Part shown: positions 1-8,305 of the stretch, in pieces | Position numbering within the stretch: the stretch's first letter is position 1 | Layout: every line of letters starts with the position of its first letter | Assembly (NCBI RefSeq): GCF_029626265.1 | Contig: NZ_JARUBN010000001.1 | Span: 6,947,001-7,011,000, forward strand | DNA length: 64,000 nt | Direction: 5' to 3' | DNA from: Micromonospora sp. WMMD1102 | Lineage (GTDB): Bacteria > Actinomycetota > Actinomycetes > Mycobacteriales > Micromonosporaceae | Translations under genes and position numbers: made by a program | Notes under the pieces: model-generated | Told to the model about the DNA's origin: nothing | The model's input: only the letters and a program-made list of their open reading frames with translations | Databases searched by the model: none

Positions 1-259
1 TGTGGCGACGGAGTTTCGTCGCGTGCCGCTGGGTGAGACCGTGGTCGCGTCGTTCGGCGAGCTGGGTGCGTTGGTCGCGTCGGGCTTCCCGGGCGGCGAT
101 CGTCGCGGCGACGGCGCGTCGGAGCCGGTCCGGCCAGTCGTCTGCCGACTCGGTGTGCGTACCGGGTTGGAGTTGTGGGGCGTCCACATCCGGTCCGCAC
201 GGGGACAGGGTGTCCCTCTGTGGCTGGTCGCACTGGGTGCGATCGGGGCGGGATGTCAT
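1..259 (-). CDS. Hypothetical charged protein, 3' end off the window
   Basis: An open frame starts with ATG at 257-259 and runs leftwards off the window without a stop, giving at least 86 residues. A weak GAGGCGG ribosome site lies about seven bases upstream. The visible protein is rich in Arg, Asp and Gln and ends in an Arg/Ala-rich helical stretch. I recognise no family. The opposite frame from position 2 is also open with similar third-position G+C, so the strand choice rests mainly on context: the replication genes nearby read leftwards. Confidence 0.4.
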   Translation of the reverse strand, partial: MTSRPDRTQCDQPQRDTLSPCGPDVDAPQLQPGTHTESADDWPDRLRRAVAATIAAREARRDQRTQLAERRDHGLTQRHATKLRRH

Positions 260-272
260 GACACCGCCTCGG

Positions 273-650
273 GGGTTAGTTCGCGGGTTAGTTCGCGGAT
301 GGTTCGCAGGGTGGGTTTTGGCGTGGATATACGGGGTGACCTGCGCTGTTGCGGCTCCAGCGAGGGGTTAGTTCGCAAGTTCGCATAGTTCGCAGGGAAG
401 AGAGGGTGACGGGGGGTGGGCACAAGGCTCTGAGAACCGGGGACAGGCCCTATAAGCAGTAGATATACAACATCATCAATATAATCTCCGTACGTCATAG
501 TGATCACCCCTCACACACCTTTCCCTGCGAACTAAGCGAACTAAGCGAACCAATGCCTTAGTCGATCTACATCTGTCCTGCTCATCCCCCATCTGCTGCC
601 ACTGGCCACCTCGGCGAACTAACTGCGAACCAACTCGCGAACTAACCCCC
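273..650. other. Candidate replication origin: iterons flanking an AT-rich core
   Basis: Two clusters of the same iteron, in opposite orientation, flank a short AT-rich segment. The left cluster carries GGGTTAGTTCGC at 273-284, 285-296 and 365-376, with shorter AGTTCGC-type copies up to 393. The right cluster carries the reverse complement, GCGAACTAA, at 527-535 and 536-544, then variants at 545-553, 614-623, 625-634 and 637-648. Positions 451-500 are about 68% A+T in a GC-rich setting. The last iteron overlaps the stop codon of the adjacent replication gene. The arrangement fits iteron and unwinding-element origins; a partition or operator site is the alternative. Confidence 0.6.
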
Positions 651-3032
651 GGACCGCACCCGGTAGTACGTCGCTGCCGGCGCCCCACCGTTCGGACCGA
701 CCTGCCGTGAGCAGGCGTAGCCACCGAGGTTGAGCAGCTTGTCGAGCAGTTCGTCCAGCTCCTTCTTGGTCTTGTGGCGCTGGAACAGCTCAACCGAGAT
801 GGCCTTGCGGGTACGCCCGGTCTCCGACTCGTCGATGAACTCCATGAGCCGACCCAGGTCCCGGTCTCCGGCGGCCGACCCGAACACGTAGCGGGTGCTG
901 GCCTCGACGTAGTCCCAACATGCGAGGGCGGCCCGTACGTGCCGCTCGTCGACATCGAGCGTGCCGTCCAGGAGGGCGTAGATGACCGACAGTCGGGCAC
1001 TGTTGGCGTGCCAGCGAGCGAGCAGCGACTTGACCGGCGACTCGGCCTCGTCGCGTCGCTGGTTCATCCGCTTGTGGTACTCCGATGCCCACAGCTTCCG
1101 CGCTGCCGCCGTACGGCGGAGTTCACCACGGTCGTGATAGGCGCGGAACAGGGCCCCGGTGACCTCGTCCAGCCGACGGCTGAAGTCGCGTACGTCGTCC
1201 GGATCGGGCGCCGACCCTTCCGGCAGGGTCTTACTCATCCGGGAGCAGACAGTCATGAACCGGTTCGCGAGCCCGTTCGCCACGTCGGTAGCGGTGAGCT
1301 TCCCGACCAGTTCGGTCGGCGTGATCTGCGGAACGATGACAACGTGAGAGCCAGTAGCCCGTAGCGGCGAGCCGCTGGTCATCGTCTGCAACGGCAGGTC
1401 GTCGTACGCCTCCCGGAGGGTCCCGGAGAGGGAGTTCCCCTCCCGTCGGGCGCGCTCCAAGACGCTGGCGAACTCGGGGGCGTCGACCCACAACCGCTTG
1501 TCGTGCACACCCTCGTCGAACCCGGGCGCTGACGGGTCGTCGCCGTTCGCGTCTCGGACGATACGGATCAAGCCTTCACCGGTCGACAGGCCGGTGGCGG
1601 TGTTCATCTCCACGAACTGTTTGTCATGGGTTCGCCAGAAGGATCGGACGACTGCTACGGCGGTGCCCTTGGCGCCGGTTGCGGTGTCGCCGCAGAGGAT
1701 GGGCCACACCTTGGGTGCGTGCCGGGTGTTTCCGCCGGTGATGTAGTAGCCCGACCCGAAGCGACAACCGGCCGTGGCTAGGAAGGTCAACATGACGGCG
1801 GCCGGATCGGCTTCAGTGTGCGGGTCGTAGAGGTTCACGAGGTCGGCGGCTAGACCGTAACGGGCGTCCTCGTGAAGCACCGGCCAGGCGGGACCAGCCG
1901 TCGCCGCCCGCTTCTGCGGCGACTCGGTCCGGGCCCTGCCCTGTCGGTGCGGTTCATTGACTGGCCACCGGTCACCACCATGCCCAGCGGCCCGTAGCGC
2001 CGATGCGGCTTGGTGGTCGTTCCCCTGGTGGTCGAGGATCGCGTACGCGCGGAACTTGGTGATGCTCTCCTCCGTCGGGAACTCGGTGCTCGTCGACCAC
2101 ACCCAGAGGGCGTCGTGCCGGCCGCCGGTACGGGCGGACCAGCCGACCTTCTTGTCGTCGCCCGGCCGCCGCCAGTAGTCCATGTCGCCCTTGCGCCAGA
2201 CGTGCTTCCATCCGTGCGGTTCGAGGATGTCCGCCCACCCGGTCCGGGCGGCCCACACGTCACCGGGCCGATCGCCTGACTGCGCCGCTTGGCGTGCCGC
2301 CGGTCGGGTCGGTGGCTCCGGTTCCGGCATCTGGTCGAGCACCGCGTGTACGGCGGCGAAGAGGGCGTCCCGCTCGGCCCATGTGATCGTCGGGACGGCA
2401 CCGGGGGTGCTGCTGCCGCTGAACTGCCACGGTTTGCCGCTGTCGTGGGTGGTGCCGTGGCTTGGTGCGACGACCACGAACCCGCCCTCGCCGCGTGTCT
2501 CGGCCAACACAGTCGGGATGACCTTGTTGGGATGCTTCGCGAGCAGCGCCCGGTCCTCGTCGGTGTACTCGTCCTCCCGCTTCGGTCGGCGGGCGACCTT
2601 CGTGTTGCCGGGCACCTCGCGGTCGGCGAGCCGGTAGAGCAGGTGCAGTCCACCGCTGGGGGTCCACTCGGCGTATCCCTTGCTCAAGCGGCGCCATACG
2701 TCCAGCACCCCGGCCGCGTCGAAGGCGGGAACGAGACGTTCGCGGGCACCGTCGGCGACGGCGCGGCCTTCCAACTCGAACATCTCCAGCCCACCGGAGA
2801 TGGCGCCGCAGACCACGCCGAGCCCGGTCCGGTCGGCATCGTTGAACCAGGCGGCCATCTGCTGGGCGGACGGTTGTTCGGCTTGGTATCGGGTCCATCC
2901 GGCGAGGTCGGGTCGCTTGCTGCCGTCTGCCTTGACGGGCAGGACGGCGCAACCGGCGGCGTGCCAGGCTCGGGCTGCGGTCCGTACATCCTCGGCCGTG
3001 AGGGTGGCGACGTCCGGAAGCGTGGCGGTCAC
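642..3032 (-). CDS. Bifunctional DNA primase/polymerase with C-terminal ATPase-like domain
   Basis: This 796-residue protein is the probable replication initiator/primase of the element. Residues 1-235 match the bifunctional primase-polymerase domain: the SGGLHLLYR motif near 126-134 and a GEGGFVVVAPS segment at 181-191 are typical. After a linker, residues about 390-770 resemble the DUF3987/helicase-like region, with a P-loop-like GDTATGAKGT at 448-457. It starts with an ATG overlapping the previous stop by four bases, so it ends a translationally coupled gene chain. Its stop codon lies inside the last iteron of the candidate origin. Prim-Pol is an established replication class in actinomycete integrative elements; action at this origin is inferred. 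Confidence 0.8.
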   Translation of the reverse strand: MTATLPDVATLTAEDVRTAARAWHAAGCAVLPVKADGSKRPDLAGWTRYQAEQPSAQQMAAWFNDADRTGLGVVCGAISGGLEMFELEGRAVADGARERLVPAFDAAGVLDVWRRLSKGYAEWTPSGGLHLLYRLADREVPGNTKVARRPKREDEYTDEDRALLAKHPNKVIPTVLAETRGEGGFVVVAPSHGTTHDSGKPWQFSGSSTPGAVPTITWAERDALFAAVHAVLDQMPEPEPPTRPAARQAAQSGDRPGDVWAARTGWADILEPHGWKHVWRKGDMDYWRRPGDDKKVGWSARTGGRHDALWVWSTSTEFPTEESITKFRAYAILDHQGNDHQAASALRAAGHGGDRWPVNEPHRQGRARTESPQKRAATAGPAWPVLHEDARYGLAADLVNLYDPHTEADPAAVMLTFLATAGCRFGSGYYITGGNTRHAPKVWPILCGDTATGAKGTAVAVVRSFWRTHDKQFVEMNTATGLSTGEGLIRIVRDANGDDPSAPGFDEGVHDKRLWVDAPEFASVLERARREGNSLSGTLREAYDDLPLQTMTSGSPLRATGSHVVIVPQITPTELVGKLTATDVANGLANRFMTVCSRMSKTLPEGSAPDPDDVRDFSRRLDEVTGALFRAYHDRGELRRTAAARKLWASEYHKRMNQRRDEAESPVKSLLARWHANSARLSVIYALLDGTLDVDERHVRAALACWDYVEASTRYVFGSAAGDRDLGRLMEFIDESETGRTRKAISVELFQRHKTKKELDELLDKLLNLGGYACSRQVGPNGGAPAATYYRVRSGG

Positions 3033-3478
3033 GCGCCTGCCTCCGGCACGTCGACCAGCCGGGCGAACTGGTTACGCGCGTTGTTCCACCGCTTGTGGGC
3101 GGCTAGGAACGCCTCGTGCGTGCCGCCGACGTCGGGGTGAGCGGCTGCCATCTCGGCTTTGAGTCGGGACAGTTCGGCCTTGAGGGCGGTCGTGTCGACC
3201 CGGCGGCCCCGCGCGTCGAGTTGGGGCGGTTCGAGGTAGAGGTGAGCGTCCGGGTCCCACCACGAAGTCCGCTTACGGGCCGAACAGCCGTCGGCGCCGG
3301 ACGCCTCCATGGCCTGACGGTCGACGTAGCCGATGTCGTGGGTGAGCCACCGCCGGAAGTAGATCCGCTTGGGGGTCTTCTTCACGACGCGCAGGGGCAT
3401 GACGCGGTCGCGGTCGTCCGGGTCGTCGCCTCTCGGCACGATGCAGTACAGGTACTCGACCTGCTCGATGGCGCTCAC
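3029..3478 (-). CDS. Hypothetical element protein (149 aa)
   Basis: A GTG start at 3476-3478 overlaps the stop of the upstream gene, and its own stop overlaps the start of the primase gene, so it is coupled on both sides. The middle has a basic, aromatic segment (KKTPKRIYFRRW) followed by a C-S-A-R-K patch. The C-terminal half is an Ala/Lys/Arg helix with an LKAELSRLKAEMAAAHPDVGGT stretch that is J-domain-like in spacing (HPDVGG), as seen in many small actinomycete element proteins. I cannot assign a function. The coupling suggests a role linked to replication of the element. Confidence 0.6.
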   Translation of the reverse strand: MSAIEQVEYLYCIVPRGDDPDDRDRVMPLRVVKKTPKRIYFRRWLTHDIGYVDRQAMEASGADGCSARKRTSWWDPDAHLYLEPPQLDARGRRVDTTALKAELSRLKAEMAAAHPDVGGTHEAFLAAHKRWNNARNQFARLVDVPEAGA

Positions 3479-3870
3479 GCCGCCTGCTCCATCCACGAGT
3501 CGTCGTCTGCGACGGAACGGCGGGTGTGGAACAAGTCGTCGAGGTCCGGTTCCTGCCGCATGATCAACCGACTGAACCAAGGCCCGTAGTTGTTGTTGAT
3601 TTTGAAGTCGGGATCGTTGGTCCGGACCGCGACCTCCCACCTGACCCGCTCGATCAGCGAGTTGATGCCGAGCTTCGGCCTGCCGGTTCGGTCCCGCCAC
3701 TCCCTGGCGAACGCCACCAGCAGCGAGTAGATCGCGGGGTTCGCCTCGTGGTACCGCCAGAACTTCTCGCTCGGGCTGAGGCTGTCGTCTTCCGGCTCGG
3801 CCCGAGCGGCGTCGGCGGCAACCTGGTCGAGGAGAGCGAAGAGGCCATCCTGTGCGCCTTGGTCGTCCAT
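3475..3870 (-). CDS. Hypothetical element protein (131 aa)
   Basis: The ATG at 3868-3870 has a GAAAGG ribosome site nine bases upstream. The protein is acidic at the N terminus. A central region reads like a small alpha-helical fold, with FWRYHEANPAIYSLLVAFAREW and then SLIERVRWEVAVRT, and is followed by NNNYGPWFSRLI. This pattern occurs in hypothetical proteins of actinobacterial phages and integrative elements; no function is assigned. The 134-bp gap upstream holds an inverted repeat with eight-base arms (TCAAGTGG at 3902-3909 and CCACTTGA at 3935-3942), which could mark an internal promoter or terminator. Confidence 0.55.
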   Translation of the reverse strand: MDDQGAQDGLFALLDQVAADAARAEPEDDSLSPSEKFWRYHEANPAIYSLLVAFAREWRDRTGRPKLGINSLIERVRWEVAVRTNDPDFKINNNYGPWFSRLIMRQEPDLDDLFHTRRSVADDDSWMEQAA

Positions 3871-4004
3871 GATGCTGGCCTTTCGGTGTGGGTGGTGCCG
3901 TTCAAGTGGTTCGCTCCCCAGCGCGCCCCGGCCGCCACTTGATGGCGACGTGTCCCGGCCGGTCCCGGTCTCGGGGCTGGTGTTCAGGTGGTGGTGCATC
4001 AGGA

Positions 4005-4622
4005 TCAGTCGGTCGACGGGTTGCCGTCGTCGGAGTCGTCCTGCGGCCAGCGCCAGCGGGAGAACCACGACGCGACGGTTCCGAGGTGGGCTGCGATCAG
4101 GTCCCGCTGCCGCTGGTCGAACGCCTGCTGCATCAGCTCGTCGATCTCGTCGCACACGTCGGCGGCTCGCTGCCACGCCACGTAGATCGGGTTCTTGATC
4201 GCGCACGGCCGGCACAGCCGGAGCACCTTCAGCGGTGGCACGCTCACTTCGACGTGGTGGCCCTGGACGGTCCGGACCCGCCCGCAGTCCCCGCAGGTGA
4301 CCTTGTCGCCGTAGCCGAGGGTGATCGGCAGACGGCTGGAGAGCACGAACCGGCGTGCCTTCAACGTCTCGCAGACTGTGCACGCGCCGTCTTCGTCGAA
4401 GCCGGGCTCGCTGGCGTCGCACCAGCGGCACACCTCGGTCACCATCTCGTCGAAGACCCGGGCGGCTAGGCCCTGGTCGTAGACGACGATGCCGCTGTCG
4501 GTGTGGTGCTTGTCGTGGTGGGCCAGCTGGTACCGCTGGGTGAAGACGGTGACGAGTTCGCCCATCTCGTCGGTGACGCCCTGGGCGGTGAGGAACCCGA
4601 TCGGGGTCATCCCGCCGGTCAC
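4005..4622 (-). CDS. Hypothetical Cys-rich, probably zinc-binding element protein
   Basis: This 205-residue protein has three Cys-x2-Cys pairs: CRWC near 65, CTVC near 80 and CGDC near 109, with a later CRPC near 137. They would form two zinc knuckles in its middle. The C terminus is helical with RWRWP-type aromatic residues. The GTG start at 4620-4622 overlaps the stop of the upstream gene. I recognise no named family. Zinc-ribbon proteins of this kind in integrative elements are often DNA-binding accessory proteins, but that is inference. Confidence 0.55.
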   Translation of the reverse strand: MTGGMTPIGFLTAQGVTDEMGELVTVFTQRYQLAHHDKHHTDSGIVVYDQGLAARVFDEMVTEVCRWCDASEPGFDEDGACTVCETLKARRFVLSSRLPITLGYGDKVTCGDCGRVRTVQGHHVEVSVPPLKVLRLCRPCAIKNPIYVAWQRAADVCDEIDELMQQAFDQRQRDLIAAHLGTVASWFSRWRWPQDDSDDGNPSTD

Positions 4623-5146
4623 AGGTCGGCTCCGGTCGGAACCGAGTGAAGCCGGATGTACCGCTCCTGCTCGGCGGCTCGGTGTGCCTCGATCTGAAGC
4701 CCGAGGGCGTTGATGGCCAAGGCGCTGATCTGCCGGAGCCGGTTGTCGGGCGTCAACTCGAAGGCGGAGTGGATCTCTTCGAGGGCGTCCCGGAGGGCGA
4801 CGAGGGCGGCGCCGTACTCGTGGTCGGCGATCTGGACGCAGATCCGGCAGAGCGCCGTGGCGATCGACGGTGACGTCTCGCCGAGGACGAGGTGGACGTG
4901 GGTCGGGCCGCCGTCGTCGTACTCACCGTCGTACGGGCCGTCTTCGCTCTCGTACGGGCCGCCGCAGCGGTGACAGGTCCGGTTGTCGTCCGGCCAGGTG
5001 TGCAGGACGAGGCGGATGTCGTTGGGGTCGAGCGGCTGTGTGGCGTGAAGGTCGAGGCGGTGGGCAACGAGTTCGTTGTGGGCGTCGCGGTCGACGGGAG
5101 TTCCGCTGACGTAACGGATGACCTGTGATTTAATGGACCCGGACAT
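4619..5146 (-). CDS. Hypothetical Cys-containing element protein (175 aa)
   Basis: The start at 5144-5146 is preceded by AAAGGGG at a good distance; an upstream start would add 15 residues with no ribosome site. The N-terminal third contains a CHRCGG zinc-knuckle-like pair followed by an acidic patch (ESEDGPYDGEYDDGG). A second CRIC pair lies near residue 100 and the C terminus is a long amphipathic helix. The stop overlaps the start of the next gene by four bases. Function is unknown. With the adjacent 205-residue protein it forms a pair of coupled, Cys-rich proteins. Confidence 0.55.
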   Translation of the reverse strand: MSGSIKSQVIRYVSGTPVDRDAHNELVAHRLDLHATQPLDPNDIRLVLHTWPDDNRTCHRCGGPYESEDGPYDGEYDDGGPTHVHLVLGETSPSIATALCRICVQIADHEYGAALVALRDALEEIHSAFELTPDNRLRQISALAINALGLQIEAHRAAEQERYIRLHSVPTGADL

Positions 5147-5220
5147 AGATGGACCCCTTTCGGGTTCTCCGGCCGGCCGGTGGTAGGACACCGAGCCGGC
5201 CAGCTTTTTCTGCCGCCCGG

Positions 5221-5394
5221 CTAGGCGGCGACGTCTCGTGGCGGTCGCGGTTGGCGGACGTCCACTCGGTGGAGTTCGCGCGCTGGTTGTGCCACTCCGA
5301 ACAGTGCGCGCAGGGCGTCAACCTGACTCGGCGTGGCTGCCGGGGCATTCTTAGCCGCCGCTCGCGCCCACTCTGGGATCTCAGCGGTGGTCAT
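5221..5394 (-). CDS. Small hypothetical protein (57 aa)
   Basis: The ATG at 5392-5394 lies inside the 3' end of the XRE gene (14-base overlap), which suggests translational coupling. The N-terminal part (EIPEWARAAAKNAPAATPSQ) and central VDALRALFG are helical and the C-terminus is Pro/Arg-rich. Similar small proteins follow XRE genes in actinomycete integrative elements. I cannot name it. The 74-bp stretch between it and the next gene holds only that gene's ribosome site. Confidence 0.5.
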   Translation of the reverse strand: MTTAEIPEWARAAAKNAPAATPSQVDALRALFGVAQPARELHRVDVRQPRPPRDVAA

Positions 5395-5659
5395 CGTTGA
5401 CCACCCCACGGTCAGCAGCGAGCAGGGCATCAGTCGGCACGTTGAGTGCCGCCGCGAGCGCCTGCGTGATACGGATGGCCGGCCATACGCGGCGGCCAGC
5501 TTCGAGCCGGGAGATGTAGGTGTCGTCGACACCGGAACGCCTGGCCAAAGCGACTTGTGTCAGCCCGGTTTCGAGGCGCAGCGCACGCAACGCGTGCCGG
5601 TTCAGTCGTGGGCCTCGGGCTCCTGCTCGTGCCTCTCTCACGATCGTTGAGTCTGCCAT
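5381..5659 (-). CDS. XRE-family HTH protein (92 aa), element regulator or excisionase-like
   Basis: Residues 24-80 form a classic Cro/C1-type helix-turn-helix: LRLETGLTQVALARRSGVDD, then TYISRLEAGRRVWP, then a helix ending in LAAALNVP. It is the first gene of the leftward replication operon and is divergent from the larger XRE gene at 5827. This layout matches a repressor/activator switch controlling excision and replication. Its length is normal for a single-domain regulator. Confidence 0.8.
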   Translation of the reverse strand: MADSTIVREARAGARGPRLNRHALRALRLETGLTQVALARRSGVDDTYISRLEAGRRVWPAIRITQALAAALNVPTDALLAADRGVVNDDHR

Positions 5660-5826
5660 GATCTGGCTAAGTTTGCAAAATCGTGGTCAACTTTAGATGC
5701 GGCGCGATAATCAGTGCGCCGTCCGTTGGGTCATCCTTGCGGCAGGCAGGTGTCATGCTTGGGCCACGCTTGCGCAGGTCATACCCTGTACGGTCTGCCA
5801 AGTTCCACGTAGAGGGGGTTATCGCT
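5660..5826. promoter_or_regulatory. Divergent control region between two XRE regulators
   Basis: This 167-bp gap separates the leftward replication operon from the rightward regulator gene. It contains an imperfect inverted repeat (CTAAGTTTG at 5668-5676 and CAACTTTAG at 5687-5695) close to the leftward start, a plausible operator. A strong GAGGGGG ribosome site at 5812-5818 precedes the GTG start at 5827. No clear sigma-70-type promoter pair was convincing. Confidence 0.4.
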
Positions 5827-6813
5827 GTGCGTGCTGGGGAGCACCGACGGGATCGGTCCGAGCAGATTGGGCCGCGTAGGGACATGGCAGATTTGCCGTT
5901 CAGTGATCGGCTACGGCTACGCCGCGAGGAGTTGGAGTTCTCCCAAGAGGAACTAGCCGAGCTGGCGAACGTATCTCGGGGCACCGTGCGGAACGCCGAG
6001 GCGGGGAAGGCTATGAGCGCCGGGTCCTTGAAGGCGCTGGAGGCGGCCGTCGGATGGCGTCCCAGCTTCCCCCTGCCCCTGTCCCCCGTCCCCGTTCAGG
6101 TGCTCGGTGCCGAGACGCTCTCTCGGATCGGCAAGGCGCTGGTCGACGACGAGATCACCCCGGAGGCACTGGAGCGACGTCGGAACATCGCCGACTTCAT
6201 GGCACTGATCTTGGCCATCGGCGAACAACCCCCACACTTGCCGGTCGCGTTCGAGAAGGTCACCCGCTTCATCCGCAGGGCCGGTAAGCCTCGTGACGTT
6301 GCCTTGCTGTTCGACGACCTTCTGGAACTCGGACTCACCGTCAAACCGATCGGCTCCGATGTCGATCCGGAACATCGCGCCGGCCACATGGGCAAGGCGG
6401 TCGGGACGCTGGATGCTCCCGAGATGCCGGACCCACCGACCGGGGAAGACGTGTTCGCACCGTACGACAGCGACTCTCCGATCCCCACGTCTGCGGTCGA
6501 CAGGGAGGTTGTGCGTAGGAGGCTGCAACTTCTCCATGATCAGGTGGCATGGGTTCGGAGCTTCGGTCATTTGTGGGCCGACGTCCTGAGTTCCCCCCGG
6601 GAGCGGTACGACATGGAGGAGAGGATCCTCGGGTCCGCGTCTCCGGGAGAGATACTGACCATTGCCCGTTCTGGGTTGTCTCAGGAGGATCAGGATGGCT
6701 TGGCGATGTACGTCCGCCGCCGCCGAGCCCGGTTCGATGTTCAGCTCCTAGTGGAGCTTGAGCAGATCATCCGCGAGATGCAGCGGCGGGACGAGGAAGG
6801 CGGCGGCGACTAG
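5827..6813 (+). CDS. XRE-family transcriptional regulator (328 aa), element control gene
   Basis: The N-terminal domain is a helix-turn-helix of the Cro/C1 type (RLRRREELEFSQEELAELAN, then VSRGTVRNAEAGK), beginning near residue 28. The C-terminal 230 residues form an unrecognised, mostly helical domain that ends in a basic, glutamate-rich helix. I chose GTG 5827 because GAGGGGG lies eight bases upstream; an internal ATG at 5884 has a poorer ribosome site. The gene converges on the integrase with one base between stops, so integrase and regulator transcripts could interfere. It probably governs replication or excision of the element. Confidence 0.75.
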   Translation: MRAGEHRRDRSEQIGPRRDMADLPFSDRLRLRREELEFSQEELAELANVSRGTVRNAEAGKAMSAGSLKALEAAVGWRPSFPLPLSPVPVQVLGAETLSRIGKALVDDEITPEALERRRNIADFMALILAIGEQPPHLPVAFEKVTRFIRRAGKPRDVALLFDDLLELGLTVKPIGSDVDPEHRAGHMGKAVGTLDAPEMPDPPTGEDVFAPYDSDSPIPTSAVDREVVRRRLQLLHDQVAWVRSFGHLWADVLSSPRERYDMEERILGSASPGEILTIARSGLSQEDQDGLAMYVRRRRARFDVQLLVELEQIIREMQRRDEEGGGD

Positions 6814-6814
6814 G

Positions 6815-8305
6815 TCACTGCTGCTCTTTCCAGTGATCGCCCCAAGTCTTCTCGTCACCGTGGTACCGGGAACCGGCGAGTCTCCACCGATCGAACCTCG
6901 GCCCCGCCCCCCGGCCGCCGGGGACCAACACAACATCGGCGATGGCCCGCACGACGTCCCGACGCACGAGCGGACCGAGGTTGGCCCACTCCGAAACGAT
7001 GTCGACGTCGGCGAGCGCCACCAGGGTAGGCGGGGTCGACAGCCGCTTCACCTTGGCGGCGGCGGCGTCGATCTGTGGCAGCAACTCGGCCTCGATCGCG
7101 GCCAGCCCGGCGGCGGACAGGCCGGCGGCCGGGTTGGCGGCCCGGCTGTAGAAGGTGTTCAGGTGGTCGCGTAGGCGTTGTTCTTCGGCCTCGGCTGCCC
7201 GTAGCGCGGTGTTGTCGCCATCCTGCTGGAAGATCCGCCTCGAACTTGGCCGGTCGAGCCAGGCGAGGATCATCCCCTCGATAACCTCCTCAAGCCCACG
7301 CGCGGACCCGGACACCTTGAAGCACTCGGCGTTGCGGCACTGGTAGGCGTACCCGCCGTTGTTGTTGCGGGTGACCGAGCGCAGGGTGTGGTTGCACTCG
7401 CTGCACCGAACCGCGCCCGTCAGCCAATGCCTGCTTCTCGAATCGTTGTGCAGGCCCCGCGACTTGGTCACCCGGTCGTAGGCACGCTGCCACACCTGGA
7501 GGTCAACGAGCGGCTTCCAGACACCCTTGCCGATGACCTTGCCTTGGTGGACGCGAAGGCCGGCGTAACTGTGGTGGGTTGCGAGCTGCCTCACCTGCCG
7601 GTCGGTCCACTGCCCAAGCTTCATGTGCTTGTGGTCCCGGTCGCAGCCTGGGTCGCAGGGGCGTTGTGGTGGGGCGATCTGCCGGTCGTTCAGGCTCATG
7701 GCGATCTGCCGGTACGGCTCACCCTTGGCGATCCGTTGGATCACCTCCCGGACAACCGGCGCCTCTGCCGGGTCTGCCACCTGGTCGAGGAACTTGCCGC
7801 GTTCGTCGTAGACGCGTGCGAAGCCGTACGCCAGGCGGCCGACCGGTTTGCCCTGCTTGGCTGCGATCCGCTTCCCTCGGCGGGTGCGCTCGCTGATCTT
7901 CGCTGACTCGTCGGCCGCGTCGACCCCTTCGTCGGCGAGGGTGCGCCAGTCCCGGCGGACGTTCAGGTTGTAGGTCCGGTCGTGGGAGATGATCCGAATC
8001 GGTACGCCCTGCTTGCGGCAGTCGCGCAGGAAGGTGAACCACTCGACTTCGTCTCGGCTGCCTCGGCTGGACTCCCACATGGAGAGCATCTGGCAGTTGC
8101 CGGAGCGGATGTGGGTGAGCAGTTCGTTGAAGTCGGGTCGTGGCCGTCGGGCGTACCGGGACGCGGACCGGTCCGGGTCGGCGAAGATCCGCCCGACATC
8201 GAACCCCTGGTCTTCGCAGTCGTCGCGGAACTCCGCTTCCTGACCGGCGACGGACTGCCCGTCGTCGCGGTTGGACTTTCTCCCGTAAAAGTCTGCCGTT
8301 GTCAC
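6815..8305 (-). CDS. Large serine recombinase (site-specific integrase)
   Basis: The 496-residue protein has the resolvase/invertase catalytic domain at 1-150, with the expected nucleophile Ser18 in GQSVAGQ and the YGRKS start motif. A recombinase domain (about 160-280) is followed by a zinc beta-ribbon with Cys301, Cys304, Cys323 and Cys328 and a coiled-coil region after 365. It catalyses attP x attB integration and, with a directionality factor, excision. The GTG start overlaps the truncated permease stop by four bases (GTGA), so the integrase reads on directly from the host permease promoter in the integrated state. Length and motifs are complete. Confidence 0.95.
   Translation of the reverse strand: MTTADFYGRKSNRDDGQSVAGQEAEFRDDCEDQGFDVGRIFADPDRSASRYARRPRPDFNELLTHIRSGNCQMLSMWESSRGSRDEVEWFTFLRDCRKQGVPIRIISHDRTYNLNVRRDWRTLADEGVDAADESAKISERTRRGKRIAAKQGKPVGRLAYGFARVYDERGKFLDQVADPAEAPVVREVIQRIAKGEPYRQIAMSLNDRQIAPPQRPCDPGCDRDHKHMKLGQWTDRQVRQLATHHSYAGLRVHQGKVIGKGVWKPLVDLQVWQRAYDRVTKSRGLHNDSRSRHWLTGAVRCSECNHTLRSVTRNNNGGYAYQCRNAECFKVSGSARGLEEVIEGMILAWLDRPSSRRIFQQDGDNTALRAAEAEEQRLRDHLNTFYSRAANPAAGLSAAGLAAIEAELLPQIDAAAAKVKRLSTPPTLVALADVDIVSEWANLGPLVRRDVVRAIADVVLVPGGRGAGPRFDRWRLAGSRYHGDEKTWGDHWKEQQ

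Noticed and set aside
2..388. Rightward open frame over the start of the window
   Set aside because: Gly/Val-rich product without domain, runs through the iterons, and opposes the direction of the surrounding element genes.
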